From Chitinophagales bacterium (GTDB lineage: Bacteria > Bacteroidota > Bacteroidia > Chitinophagales > Saprospiraceae): a stretch of 54,195 nt of DNA. How positions within the stretch are numbered: position 1 is the first letter of the stretch; each line of letters starts with the position of its first letter. The stretch spans positions 1 through 54,195 of the forward strand of contig JAKSDI010000304.1 of NCBI GenBank assembly GCA_022360175.1. Reading direction: 5' to 3'. Shown here piece after piece: positions 1 to 8,416 of the stretch. The notes beneath the pieces are model-generated. The model worked only from the letters and a program-made list of their open reading frames with translations, made no database searches and was not told the origin of the DNA. A program made the translations under genes and the position numbers.

Positions 1-221
1 CTAATCGTTACTATTATCGTTCAGATCATTACAATTTTGCAGAACGAAATATACCAGCCATTTTTTACTTCAATGGGACTCATCAGGATTATCATCGTAT
101 AACAGATACTCCTGATAAGATTAACTTTGATAAAATGGAAAAAATTGGAAGGTTGGCATTTTATACTGCCTGGGAATTGGCCAATAGAGCAGAGCGAATC
201 AAAGTTGATGTTAAAAAATAA
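1..221 (+). CDS. M28-family metallopeptidase, C-terminal fragment
   Basis: This is the 3' end of a gene that begins before the window; the reading frame starts at base 3 and gives 72 residues before TAA. The visible residues include YRSDHYNFAERNIPAIFYF, GTHQDYH and TDTPDKI. That pattern is the C-terminal part of M28 aminopeptidases, where the histidine after the RSDH/FAxxxIP stretch helps bind the second zinc. M28 enzymes of Bacteroidota are usually exported aminopeptidases, but the signal peptide and the other metal ligands lie outside the window. A strong hairpin follows 21 bases after the stop. Confidence 0.85.
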   Translation, partial: NRYYYRSDHYNFAERNIPAIFYFNGTHQDYHRITDTPDKINFDKMEKIGRLAFYTAWELANRAERIKVDVKK

Positions 222-241
222 ACTTTCTGGAAAAGAAAAAA

Positions 242-264
242 GGGTAGAAGATTTTCTTCTACCC
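242..264 (-). terminator. Perfect 10-bp hairpin with a U-tract only on the minus strand
   Basis: Bases 242-251 pair with 255-264 around a 3-base loop. On the minus strand the stem is followed by a run of T (complement of the A-rich 231-241), as in an intrinsic terminator. On the plus strand no T-run follows. It may still serve the plus-strand peptidase gene, but the polarity points to a minus-strand transcript with no protein gene behind it. Confidence 0.6.
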
Positions 265-620
265 AGGCAAGTGTAAACTTTTCCGGTTCTACCCCCCAGA
301 AGAACCGGTAGGCTTACTTCTTTCAGTCTATAACAGACTTATATTTTAATTGCATAAATGTCTAATCTAAATGTCTATTGCGCGAGCAACGAGTCAGCTA
401 CCCCCCAGTGCTAACATCGCTGCTCACAACAATAGCTCTTATGAGCGTATTGCTCTGTCTTTTATTACGGGCCTATGATATAAAGGTTACAGTTAGAGAA
501 TAAAAAATAAACTCTAAAAGGCCTATTTAGCCCTTACATACACTACAAGAATGTGTAGAACACATTTATAGCGTTCCAATCTTATAAATTAATTTGGTAT
601 GCAGATGAATATCTGCGATA
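265..620 (-). ncRNA. Candidate structured RNA with two hairpins sharing one loop motif
   Basis: No open frame of note lies here, but several hairpins do. Hairpin A pairs 283-290 with 301-308. Hairpin B is a long interrupted stem (375-380 with 430-435, 384-388 with 421-425, 390-392 with 417-419, 396-398 with 410-412). Both loops carry the same 11 bases, CTACCCCCCAG on the plus strand (289-299 and 398-408), that is CTGGGGGGTAG on the minus strand. Further hairpins are 493-498/512-517 and 601-606/611-616. The minus strand is preferred because the 242-264 hairpin has its U-tract there and a TAATTTTG promoter-like element sits at 720-727 on that strand. It has no signature I recognise of RNase P RNA, tmRNA, SRP RNA or a known riboswitch. 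Strand and ends are inference. Confidence 0.4.
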
Positions 621-811
621 GATATGTTTTTCCTCTTGATAAGCTCTATAAAAAAGGACTTTAATCCTTTCTGACTGCAAAATAAAGATTTATTTGAAAT
701 TTTTCAATGCATATTACATCAAAATTATCGAATTCCCTGTAAGAAAGGCGGTAAAACGATGTATAACTGCAAAGTTTGCATCCTTCTAAAGGTAAACAAT
801 CAGTAAGTTGC

Positions 812-822
812 GACAATTTGTC
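812..822. promoter_or_regulatory. Palindrome GACAATTTGTC in the htpG promoter region
   Basis: A perfect 5+1+5 inverted repeat lies 60 bases upstream of the htpG start, just before a TATACTTTG sequence (a near match to the Bacteroidota -7 element) at 842-850. The position suggests an operator or promoter part for heat-shock control. It is not a CIRCE element. Function is inferred from position only. Confidence 0.35.
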
Positions 823-881
823 AGTTATCTTTTAATGGCATATACTTTGCTTTTGGAGGAATAGACCATTAACCAAAATTC

Positions 882-2753
882 ATGGCTATGCAGAAAGGTA
901 GTATCTCAGTACAAACGGAGAATATATTTCCTATAATTAAGAAGTTTCTATATTCTGACCACGAGATTTTTCTTCGGGAGTTAGTATCAAATGCGGTGGA
1001 CGCCACCTCCAAATTGAAAGCGCTTGCTCGCAGAGGAGAAGTATCTGGGGAAATCGGTGAAACAAAGATTGAAATTATCCTTGATAAGGATGCCAAAACA
1101 CTGACTATACGAGATAGAGGTATTGGTATGACAGAAGAAGAAGTACTAAAATATCTCAACCAAGTCGCTTTTTCTAGTGCAGAAGAATTTTTGGAAAAGT
1201 ACAAAGATGATGCTTCTATAATCGGCCATTTTGGGCTTGGATTTTATTCAGCCTTCATGGTAGCAGATAAGGTGGAAGTAAAAACCCATTCTTATAAAGA
1301 AGGTGCAAAGGGAGTTACCTGGATGTGTGAAGGGGACCCTGAATATCAGTTGGAAGAAAACGACAAATCAGAAAGAGGGACTGATGTTATTCTCCACATT
1401 AATGAAGAGAACAATGAGTTTTTAGAAGATCACCGTATCCAACAATTACTCGATAAATATTGTAAGTTTTTGCCTATTCCTATCCAGTTTGGCACCAATA
1501 CAGAAACCATTACAGAAGGTGAAGGCGAAGATGCTGAAGAAAAGGAAATTACAGTAGATAACATCATCAACAATCCTGAGCCTGCTTGGAAAAAACAGCC
1601 ATCAGAGTTGAGTGATGAAGACTACAAAGCTTTCTATAATGAACTATATCCATTTAGTTCGCCTCCTCTTTTCTGGATACACCTTAATATTGATTATCCG
1701 TTTAATCTAACAGGGATACTATATTTCCCTAAATTGGGCAACAACCTGGAAGTACAGAAAAATAAGATACAATTATACTCTAATCAAGTATATGTCACTG
1801 ATAATGTATCTGATATTGTACCTGAATTTTTGACACTACTCCACGGTGTAATTGACTCACCCGATATCCCTCTCAATGTTTCGCGCAGTTATCTGCAAAG
1901 TGATAGTAATGTGAAAAAAATTACTGGCTATATCACTAAAAAAGTAGCAGATAAACTCAATGATTTGTTCAAAAAAGATCGCGAAAACTTTGAGTCAAAG
2001 TGGGATGATCTGGGGGTATTCATCAAGTATGGTAATATTTCCGATGAAAAATTCTACGATCGAGCACAGTCTTTCACCCTTGTTAAAAATGTAGATAACA
2101 AGTGTTTCACTGTTGATGAATACAAGGAAAGTGTTAAAGAAAATCAGACGGATAAGTATGATAAAATAGTAATGTTGTATACCAATGATCCAGACGGGCA
2201 TGATATGTTTATTACTGCTGCAAAGGATCATGGCTATGATGTACTTGTATTTGACAACGTCATAGACAACCACTTTTTACAGCATCTGGAGTATAAGCTG
2301 GGAGACATTACTTTTGTTCGAGTAGATTCTGATACCATTGACAACCTGGTACAGAAAGATGAAAAGAAAGAATCTGTATTAAATGAAGAGCAAGAGACAC
2401 AAGTAGTAAGTGTATTTGAAGCATTAGACATGCTTGCTGGTGGTAATGTTACAGCTAAAGCGATGTCTCCCGAAGCTCAACCAGTTACAATTACTCGTCC
2501 TGAATTCATGAGAAGGATGAAAGAAATGCAATCGCTACAAGGCATGCAACTGGGAGATATGCCCGATTCCTATAATGTAGTGATCAATACTAATCATCCT
2601 CTTATTGCGAATAAGTTAATGGATGAAAAAGATGCAGAGAAACAGAAAGACCTGGCGGAGTATATGTATAAACTAGCATTGCTCAACCAAAACATGCTAA
2701 AGGGATCAGCATTGACATCATTCATCAATAAGAGTTTAAACTTCTTGAAGTAA
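882..2753 (+). CDS. htpG: Molecular chaperone HtpG (Hsp90)
   Basis: Cytosolic ATP-dependent dimeric chaperone that remodels client proteins together with the DnaK system. The GHKL ATPase motifs are clear: RELVSNAVDAT at residues 32-42 (catalytic Glu33, Mg-binding Asn37), DRGIGM at 78-83 and GHFGLGF at 115-121. The middle and C-terminal dimerisation domains follow. At 623 residues it has normal length for the Bacteroidota form. A second ATG at 888 (MQKGSI) is an equally good start by family comparison. A GGAGG at 856-860 is too far upstream to act as a ribosome binding site. The gene stands alone and ends at a strong terminator; an inverted repeat at 812-822 may control it. Confidence 0.97.
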   Translation: MAMQKGSISVQTENIFPIIKKFLYSDHEIFLRELVSNAVDATSKLKALARRGEVSGEIGETKIEIILDKDAKTLTIRDRGIGMTEEEVLKYLNQVAFSSAEEFLEKYKDDASIIGHFGLGFYSAFMVADKVEVKTHSYKEGAKGVTWMCEGDPEYQLEENDKSERGTDVILHINEENNEFLEDHRIQQLLDKYCKFLPIPIQFGTNTETITEGEGEDAEEKEITVDNIINNPEPAWKKQPSELSDEDYKAFYNELYPFSSPPLFWIHLNIDYPFNLTGILYFPKLGNNLEVQKNKIQLYSNQVYVTDNVSDIVPEFLTLLHGVIDSPDIPLNVSRSYLQSDSNVKKITGYITKKVADKLNDLFKKDRENFESKWDDLGVFIKYGNISDEKFYDRAQSFTLVKNVDNKCFTVDEYKESVKENQTDKYDKIVMLYTNDPDGHDMFITAAKDHGYDVLVFDNVIDNHFLQHLEYKLGDITFVRVDSDTIDNLVQKDEKKESVLNEEQETQVVSVFEALDMLAGGNVTAKAMSPEAQPVTITRPEFMRRMKEMQSLQGMQLGDMPDSYNVVINTNHPLIANKLMDEKDAEKQKDLAEYMYKLALLNQNMLKGSALTSFINKSLNFLK

Positions 2754-2790
2754 GAAATATATTCTCGTCCACAGAGAAGATATAAATAAA

Positions 2791-2829
2791 AGCTGCGGAG
2801 ATCAATCAAGTTACTCCGTAGCTTTTTTA
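2791..2829 (+). terminator. Intrinsic terminator of htpG
   Basis: AGCTGCGGAG (2791-2800) pairs with CTCCGTAGCT (2813-2822), with one G-U pair, and is followed by TTTTTT. It lies 37 bases after the htpG stop and ahead of the convergent anti-sigma gene. Confidence 0.85.
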
Positions 2830-2859
2830 TTTGTAATAGCTTGTGACCTATTTATAAAT

Positions 2860-3630
2860 TTATTGCAACTGCTCTAACAGCTCAATAGCAGAATGCCTAA
2901 ATCCTGGGGCAGTATTCTTAAGCTTATTCAATATAGGAATTGCCTTTTCAACCTCTCTTTGCTGTAAATAAGCTAGTATATAATACCAATCTTTATAATT
3001 AGTCACAACCAATGCTTCTGATTCAATATTATTCAAAACACTTTCTGCTTTTTGAGATTCATGCTCCTTTAATAATGCAGACACAAGGAGTAGCCTGGCT
3101 TGATCATCAGTAGGTTTAGAAGCAATGTGTTCTTCAAGATATGGAATACATTGCTCATACGCCTCTTTCCCATAGAATTTTATTGCCTTAACCATTATTG
3201 GAGTATGAACAATCGTTTGTTCATCTACACTTCTCAAACCTAAATAATCATTTACTGGTGCTATATAATATTCATCAGCCAGTTTTTCAATCTGCCTTGC
3301 TTCGAGGTAATGATGTAGTGCAAACGCCAAAACACCCATTAAAATCAAAGCTACTGCCCGATTCATCCAAAGTTTAGATATCCTGCTATTTTTTGACGGC
3401 CTTGAATAAAAATGTTTTTTAAGTAATTCTTTTTTCATCTCATCCAGCATAGGAGTTACCCCTTCCTCATACTCTAAAGCAGATATTCCTTCTACCGCAT
3501 CTGCACAAAGCGGGCAATCCAGGAGATGATTTTCAATTACATTTTTTTGTTCGTCATCGATTGTGCCACGCTTGTACTGCAATAGCTCATCATAGCTAAG
3601 GCAGACGCGTTGCTTAAATAATACATCCAT
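2860..3630 (-). CDS. Putative anti-sigma factor with zinc-finger head, one membrane helix and TPR-like tail
   Basis: The N-terminus has an H-x3-C-x2-C motif (His35, Cys39, Cys42 in ENHLLDCPLC), as in zinc-binding anti-sigma domains that hold ECF sigma factors. A single hydrophobic helix follows at about residues 91-109, and the C-terminal half (about 140-256) is helical with TPR-like spacing, presumably periplasmic. It lies 18 bases downstream of the ECF sigma gene on the same strand, so the two are almost certainly cotranscribed and act as a pair. The sensor input is unknown. The TPR-like periplasmic part suggests that protein-protein contact is the signal, which is inference. Confidence 0.7.
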   Translation of the reverse strand: MDVLFKQRVCLSYDELLQYKRGTIDDEQKNVIENHLLDCPLCADAVEGISALEYEEGVTPMLDEMKKELLKKHFYSRPSKNSRISKLWMNRAVALILMGVLAFALHHYLEARQIEKLADEYYIAPVNDYLGLRSVDEQTIVHTPIMVKAIKFYGKEAYEQCIPYLEEHIASKPTDDQARLLLVSALLKEHESQKAESVLNNIESEALVVTNYKDWYYILAYLQQREVEKAIPILNKLKNTAPGFRHSAIELLEQLQ

Positions 3631-3648
3631 GATTGTTTTTACTCTAGA

Positions 3649-4248
3649 TTACATCTGGCTTAATATCTTCTTCAGGCGTCGTTTTCCATTTTGTAAATAA
3701 CTTTTGACTTGATTTTGGTTAAATCCTGTCAATTGTTCTATGGCTTTATAACTATGCCCTTCCAAGAAAAAAAGCTCTATACACTGGCGTTGATTCTCGT
3801 CAAGTTGCTTTACAGCTTGTCTCAGATTATCTTCTCCGTTTTGTTTGTTTTCAATATATAGACGCTGTTCTCCTTCATTTTCCATAAAGGCACCATCTCT
3901 TTTTTTTATTTTTCCCCACTCTTCACTATTGAAGTGCTCTTTATTATTGCTCCTGAGCCTAGATATACAAGTATTTCTAGTGACTGAATATATCCACTTA
4001 TTAAAGGAATTAATTTTTTGTTGAGGTAAGTTTATAAGCGTTTTTTCAAAAATTTCCATTGTCATATCCCTGCTTTCTTCTTCGTTGTTAAGATATTTCA
4101 TGCAGGCTCCAAATACAAGGTGAGAATAGCGATCAAATAAAACTGAGAAATATACAGGGCTCCTCGTTTCGAGATACCTCGAAATTACTTCTTCGTCAGT
4201 ACAGTTTTTCCACTGTACCCCCTTACCAGTCAGAAAGCGGCGCTTCAT
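3649..4248 (-). CDS. ECF-type RNA polymerase sigma factor
   Basis: A 199-residue sigma-70 family protein. Region 2 covers about residues 30-105 (VLFDRYSHLVFGACMKYL and the DNA-melting stretch KINSFNKWIYSVTRNTCI). Region 4 covers about 145-197 (QLDENQRQCIELFFLEGHSYKAIEQ with the helix-turn-helix QNQVKSYLQNGKRRLKKIL). The linker between the two is long and charged. It redirects RNA polymerase to a small regulon, possibly including its own promoter. The downstream membrane-bound anti-sigma gene is its likely regulator. It is separate from the FecI-like sigma factor at 44923. Confidence 0.9.
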   Translation of the reverse strand: MKRRFLTGKGVQWKNCTDEEVISRYLETRSPVYFSVLFDRYSHLVFGACMKYLNNEEESRDMTMEIFEKTLINLPQQKINSFNKWIYSVTRNTCISRLRSNNKEHFNSEEWGKIKKRDGAFMENEGEQRLYIENKQNGEDNLRQAVKQLDENQRQCIELFFLEGHSYKAIEQLTGFNQNQVKSYLQNGKRRLKKILSQM

Positions 4249-4338
4249 TTTCTATAACCTTTCGCTAAAAAGTATAGAACAATATATGAAAAACAACTAA
4301 TAAATTATCTAAAATATGAAACTTTATTGTCTATTAAA

Positions 4339-5418
4339 TTAGAATTTAATTGTCTTAATTACATAGTTTAAATGCTCCATAAAGTCCCGTTTTTCTTTAC
4401 CCGGAGCATGCAAAAAACCATCTATAAACAAGAGTTCATTCGTATTGGGGTTATGGATTAAGTATGAAACAAAAGCTCCCCCCATATAGTCATTGACAAT
4501 TTCCCACACTCCTCTGGCTTCAATAGCATAATAGCCATTGACTTTAGTAGCATTGGAAATAACAGGCAAATCAATATTATTAATGCGCATATAAGTATCT
4601 TCAATAGTTGAAGAGATATATTTTCTACCAATAGAATCTCTCACTGCAATAAGATAATCTTTAGTCAATTGGTCTTGCGATTCATAAGGAATTTTCTTTA
4701 GGAGAAGATTACTACTTATTTCTTCTGTTTCTTTTCGCATCCAAATGATTTCTCCATCATTAATTGCCATAAAATAGTCATTGGGTATACGCATTTGTAC
4801 ACCAAAATCTAGTTTTACTTCTTCCATCAGGCGCTTATTTTCTCCATCTAGATATACATAAGCCTGAAGTTTGCGGTTGTCGAATTTATTAACCCTTTTT
4901 TTAACCGCAGGGAAGTTTGCCTTTAACACATTGATCAGTTCATCTTCTGAATATGCAAATTGATACATCATCAACTGCCCCTTAGCCCATTTATCATAAC
5001 CAACAGCACTATTATTATCAGTAGGGGTTTCCTTTGCAGACCTAGCTTTTTCTTCCCCTATATCTCTTAAAACCATTTGAGTAGTTAGGGAACTTTCATC
5101 ATTCAAATTGGCAACTACCATATAAGTACGTAACTCCTTGCGTAAAGGATCTTTATTTAAATCTGTAGTTGAGAAGTGACGGAGGTCAAAAATAGGCTCT
5201 GGCTGAGGCAATAAAGGATATGCTGCTGAATAGTAATAACGCAGGGTATCGCCAATAGGCCTTTCCCACATATCGTCATCCATAACGACAACAATTTCAT
5301 TCAAATTGCCAAAAGCAGTAGGAACTGCTCGAAGCCCACTTTGTGTTTCAGAGGAACAAGAAGATATTAATAAAGCTATGACGAAAGTGAAAAATATACT
5401 ATTCAGATAATTCTTCAT
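4339..5418 (-). CDS. DUF4837 family lipoprotein
   Basis: I chose the ATG at 5418 because it starts a clean lipoprotein signal, MKNYLNSIFFTFVIALLISSC, with the lipobox cysteine at residue 21; the frame is open for 25 more codons upstream. The mature protein contains features I associate with DUF4837: an early NEIVVVMDDDMWERPIGD segment and a C-terminal GVWEIVNDYMGGAFVSYL stretch. The family is confined to Bacteroidota, has no known biochemical role and is predicted to sit in the outer membrane or periplasm. The gene is monocistronic, with no clear functional link to its neighbours. Confidence 0.8.
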   Translation of the reverse strand: MKNYLNSIFFTFVIALLISSCSSETQSGLRAVPTAFGNLNEIVVVMDDDMWERPIGDTLRYYYSAAYPLLPQPEPIFDLRHFSTTDLNKDPLRKELRTYMVVANLNDESSLTTQMVLRDIGEEKARSAKETPTDNNSAVGYDKWAKGQLMMYQFAYSEDELINVLKANFPAVKKRVNKFDNRKLQAYVYLDGENKRLMEEVKLDFGVQMRIPNDYFMAINDGEIIWMRKETEEISSNLLLKKIPYESQDQLTKDYLIAVRDSIGRKYISSTIEDTYMRINNIDLPVISNATKVNGYYAIEARGVWEIVNDYMGGAFVSYLIHNPNTNELLFIDGFLHAPGKEKRDFMEHLNYVIKTIKF

Positions 5419-5615
5419 ATTGAGGTTACTCGATTTTATAGTACAATTTTTTAAACTAAAAGCTCTAAATAAATGATCAAAATCACAAACCATATGTGAT
5501 CACTTACTTAAATTTTCTTACCTGGTCAAGTTAAGCAAAAAACTTAAGAGCTCACTTGAAAGATGCATTGCTTTATGCTTTTGGCGTATTAGATAAGTAA
5601 CACTATATATAACAA

Positions 5616-5648
5616 GGGAGTAAAGCACTGGTTGGTAGCTTTACTCCC
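5616..5648. terminator. 11-bp terminator-like hairpin
   Basis: GGGAGTAAAGC (5616-5626) pairs perfectly with GCTTTACTCCC (5638-5648). It lies 28 bases beyond the stop of the minus-strand gene at 5677-6174. No long T-run is present on either side. Confidence 0.6.
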
Positions 5649-5676
5649 CTATAATGTATCCTCTTTTTTTCCTAGT

Positions 5677-6174
5677 TTAGGATTCCCTTATTCCATATAG
5701 TTCAAGAGCTTCTCTCAGCTCACTTAAATGTTTTGAACCTATAAAAAAACGACGCCCATCCTTCAATCGAAGCCAAATACCTCTACGACCAGAAACACTG
5801 AACATTCGCTCTCCATCTCCCCTGGCATACCTCACTGCCCAACCACTATATTCAGCAGATATTGGAGTATGAACAATCTGATAATCCTCCACCTCATTCC
5901 ATTTTATCTTATACTTTTTCAAATGTAATGGATGATATCTAAAACTTATCTTCTGATCATCAATTTTCAAAATGAGCCGTATCGAAAGCAAATAAATTAA
6001 AATGACACTACTAATAGTAAAACTTAACAGTGATATACTTATTAAAAATGAATTTTCAGTAAGAATACCATCTACAAATCTAATAACAGAATATATCAGA
6101 AAAAAAGCCAGTAATCCCAATACATCCCATTTTCTATATCTCTGTTGCTCTATATATTTCTCCTCTTTTCTCAT
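5677..6174 (-). CDS. Small membrane protein with a PH-like C-terminal domain, function unknown
   Basis: A 165-residue protein. Two hydrophobic helices (about 19-35 and 42-66) are followed by a soluble beta-rich part: LILKIDDQKISFRY, KIKWNEVEDYQIV and, near the end, GRRGIWLRLKDGRRFFIGS. This two-helix plus 'ISFRYHPL...W.ei' layout resembles bacterial PH-like domain membrane proteins, in which the domain lies in the cytoplasm. I do not recognise a more specific family. It is expressed alone, with terminator-like hairpins on both sides. Confidence 0.6.
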   Translation of the reverse strand: MRKEEKYIEQQRYRKWDVLGLLAFFLIYSVIRFVDGILTENSFLISISLLSFTISSVILIYLLSIRLILKIDDQKISFRYHPLHLKKYKIKWNEVEDYQIVHTPISAEYSGWAVRYARGDGERMFSVSGRRGIWLRLKDGRRFFIGSKHLSELREALELYGIRES

Positions 6175-6274
6175 AACCCTCTTTATTTAGTTAACATTAA
6201 ATTTACATTAAACTTACATAAAGTTAACATAAATAAATGATTAATGTAAGGCCGAACAACCACTATATTAATAG

Positions 6275-6308
6275 AAAAGCCCATTGAACCTAGGCTCAAT
6301 GGGCTTTT
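6275..6308. terminator. 13-bp bidirectional terminator
   Basis: AAAAGCCCATTGA (6275-6287) pairs with TCAATGGGCTTTT (6296-6308). The A/T ends give a U-tract in both directions. It lies 24 bases beyond the moxR stop. Confidence 0.85.
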
Positions 6309-6332
6309 ATTGAATGGAATTATCAACAGTTT

Positions 6333-7304
6333 TTAAAACAAACTTTCGATTACATTCTCTTCTGTTATACCTTCAGCCTCCGCTTTATAGTTACGCACGA
6401 TACGGTGACGCAAAACATATTTGGCTATAGCCTGTACATCTTCGATATCAGGAGAATATTTACCATTAATAGCAGCATGACACTTAGCACCCAACACTAA
6501 ATATTGTGAAGCACGAGGGCCTGCTCCCCAGGAAATATAATTATTCACGGTTTCTGTTGCTCTTTCAGTATTTGGACGAGTTTTGGTGGCCAAAGACACT
6601 GCATATTCCAATACATTATCTGCAATAGGTACCTTTCGAATCAATTTCTGATAAGCCATAATTTGTTCAGCAGTAAGAACATGCTTTAGCTCGTAATTTT
6701 GTACGGTAGTAGTCCCTTTTACTACATCGATTTCCTCTTGATAAGACGGATAATCCAAAGGAATATTAAACATAAAGCGGTCCAATTGTGCCTCTGGCAA
6801 TGGATATGTTCCTTCTTGTTCAATAGGGTTTTGTGTAGCTAGCACAAAAAATGGTGCTGGCAGAGGATGACGCACACCACTTACTGTTACAGAGCGTTCC
6901 TGCATAGCTTCCAATAAGGCAGCTTGCGTTTTAGGAGGAGTACGGTTAATCTCATCAGCCAAAACAATATTCGAGAATAGTGGTCCAGGGTTGAACTTAA
7001 AGTGGCGGTCTTCATCCAGTACTTCAGACCCCGTAATATCTGAAGGCATTAAATCAGGCGTAAACTGTATACGTTTAAAGTCTAGATCTAATACTTCAGC
7101 AATAGTACTTACCAACAAGGTCTTTGCTAGTCCAGGAACTCCAACTAATAAGCTATGTCCATTACTAAACAGTGAAATAATCACCGCTCTTACCACGTCA
7201 TTTTGGCCTACAATTACTTTAGCTATTTCTTTGCGTAATATTTCATAGGATGCCGCAAGGGCGTCTACCGCCTCTACATCTGATTTAAACTCTGTCTGTG
7301 CCAT
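6333..7304 (-). CDS. MoxR-type AAA+ ATPase
   Basis: A cytosolic AAA+ ATPase of the MoxR branch, a chaperone-like family that usually helps mature or insert metal or cofactor-containing complexes together with von Willebrand factor A proteins. Visible motifs are Walker A GVPGLAKT (residues 55-62), Walker B IVLADE (113-118), sensor 1 ATQNP (156-160) and the family stretch PLPEAQLDRFMF. Its 323 residues are normal for the family. In many Bacteroidota this gene leads a BatA/BatB or DUF58 operon. Here none of those partners follows and the gene ends in a terminator, so the partners must lie elsewhere. Confidence 0.92.
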   Translation of the reverse strand: MAQTEFKSDVEAVDALAASYEILRKEIAKVIVGQNDVVRAVIISLFSNGHSLLVGVPGLAKTLLVSTIAEVLDLDFKRIQFTPDLMPSDITGSEVLDEDRHFKFNPGPLFSNIVLADEINRTPPKTQAALLEAMQERSVTVSGVRHPLPAPFFVLATQNPIEQEGTYPLPEAQLDRFMFNIPLDYPSYQEEIDVVKGTTTVQNYELKHVLTAEQIMAYQKLIRKVPIADNVLEYAVSLATKTRPNTERATETVNNYISWGAGPRASQYLVLGAKCHAAINGKYSPDIEDVQAIAKYVLRHRIVRNYKAEAEGITEENVIESLF

Positions 7305-7388
7305 TCAATTATATTTGACTTTCTCTCTATATCAATATTGTTCTTCGACAATTTTTACGCGAAAGCTGTATTATTGTTCTAAACGAGC

Positions 7389-7396
7389 CAAAGATA
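7389..7396 (-). promoter_or_regulatory. -7 element TATCTTTG for moxR
   Basis: A perfect match on the minus strand to the Bacteroidota TAnnTTTG element, 85 bases upstream of the moxR start. No convincing -33 element was found. Confidence 0.35.
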
Positions 7397-7566
7397 CATA
7401 GAGATATAAAGGAATCATAAATTAATTATAGTGAGGAAGGATACTTTTCAGAAGAAAAAATCCTATCCATATCATAAATAAGAAAAAGGCATACCTTTTA
7501 CAGCTAATGCCATTCAAAACACGCCAAATATAAGCTTTGTTGGTTTCTTAAGAAGGTATCCTCATT

Positions 7567-8295
7567 TTAATAACATTTCCATAACATGTCTGACAATTCT
7601 GCTCCTTGCCCCGGTAGAGAAAAGTGCCACCATTCAGTCCTGATTGGTTTAAATCCTACCGCTTTCATTTGCTCATGTAAGAGTGCTCGATTGGCTAAAA
7701 CATCAGCTGCTAAATCCTGATAAGCAGGATAAGCCTCTATCCCAAAATAATCATAAGGAGTGCCCATGGGCAATTCCTGTCCTGTACTATCTACTATCGT
7801 TAAATCAACTGCAGCTCCTCTATTGTGCATAGATCCTTTCCTTGGATCAGAAACATACCTTCTATCTGGTACCTTTTCCCAAAGTTTCCACTGTATAGGC
7901 CTGGGCCGGTAGCAATCATACATTTTCAAGCCTAATCCCTGTTTTTTTAGTTGTTGATGTACTTTCACCAGAGTATGTGCTACTCGAGGTCTCAAAAAAC
8001 ATCGACCACAATCATACATCTTCTCTCCCACAAAATTGCTGTCCGTTGCATAGCGCAAATCAAGTAGGATAGTAGAATCCAGTCGTATCAGTTCTGTCCA
8101 TTTGGAAGTATCATAATCAATTGGAAGAAAATTTATACGGGTAGCTGGGGTAATATCTTCTACCAGTACTTCATTTGTAAGTAATTGAGTGCTGTCTAAT
8201 TGCTCTGAAAGCCTTTCCTCAGTTGAGTTATTACTGTTTTGGCACGATACAGCAGCCAATAAGGATAGTATAAGTGTTATAGCATGTATCTTCAT
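7567..8295 (-). CDS. D-alanyl-D-alanine dipeptidase, VanX/DdpX family (M15D), lipoprotein
   Basis: Zinc peptidase that hydrolyses the D-Ala-D-Ala dipeptide, used to recycle or degrade cell-wall fragments. The active site is complete: SMHNRGAAVD (residues 155-164, zinc ligands His157 and Asp164) and EWWHF (221-225, catalytic Glu221, zinc ligand His224). The family's YDCYRP motif is at 126-131. The N-terminus MKIHAITLILSLLAAVSC gives a lipobox cysteine at 18, so the enzyme should be anchored in the periplasm or outer membrane. No vanH or vanA ligase is nearby, so this is a peptidoglycan-recycling enzyme rather than a vancomycin-resistance cassette. Confidence 0.9.
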   Translation of the reverse strand: MKIHAITLILSLLAAVSCQNSNNSTEERLSEQLDSTQLLTNEVLVEDITPATRINFLPIDYDTSKWTELIRLDSTILLDLRYATDSNFVGEKMYDCGRCFLRPRVAHTLVKVHQQLKKQGLGLKMYDCYRPRPIQWKLWEKVPDRRYVSDPRKGSMHNRGAAVDLTIVDSTGQELPMGTPYDYFGIEAYPAYQDLAADVLANRALLHEQMKAVGFKPIRTEWWHFSLPGQGAELSDMLWKCY

Positions 8296-8392
8296 AATGC
8301 GAAACTACCTTTAAGCTATGATAAAAATAATCAGAGAAAGAAATTCAAAAATAATCAATGATAAAAACTAAGCAATCCCCACTCCTGTTTCT

Positions 8393-8400
8393 TAGTTTTG
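8393..8400 (+). promoter_or_regulatory. -7 element TAGTTTTG for the glycosyltransferase pair
   Basis: Exact TAnnTTTG match, 70 bases upstream of the start at 8471. This would place a 12-bp hairpin inside the 5' untranslated leader. Confidence 0.4.
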
Positions 8401-8416
8401 CAGCTAATTACAATCC

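Noticed and set aside
265-620. RNase P RNA, tmRNA or 6S RNA
   Set aside because: The conserved GAGGAAAGTCC-type, tRNA-like 3' end and promoter-bubble features were looked for on both strands and not found.
631-650. SAM riboswitch-like string CTTATCAAGAGG on the minus strand
   Set aside because: Only the first dozen bases match; the rest of the aptamer is missing and no methionine gene follows.
7567-8295. Vancomycin-resistance cassette
   Set aside because: A VanX-type dipeptidase is present but no D-Ala-D-Lac ligase, VanH or VanRS gene is nearby; such lipoprotein dipeptidases are common in Bacteroidota.
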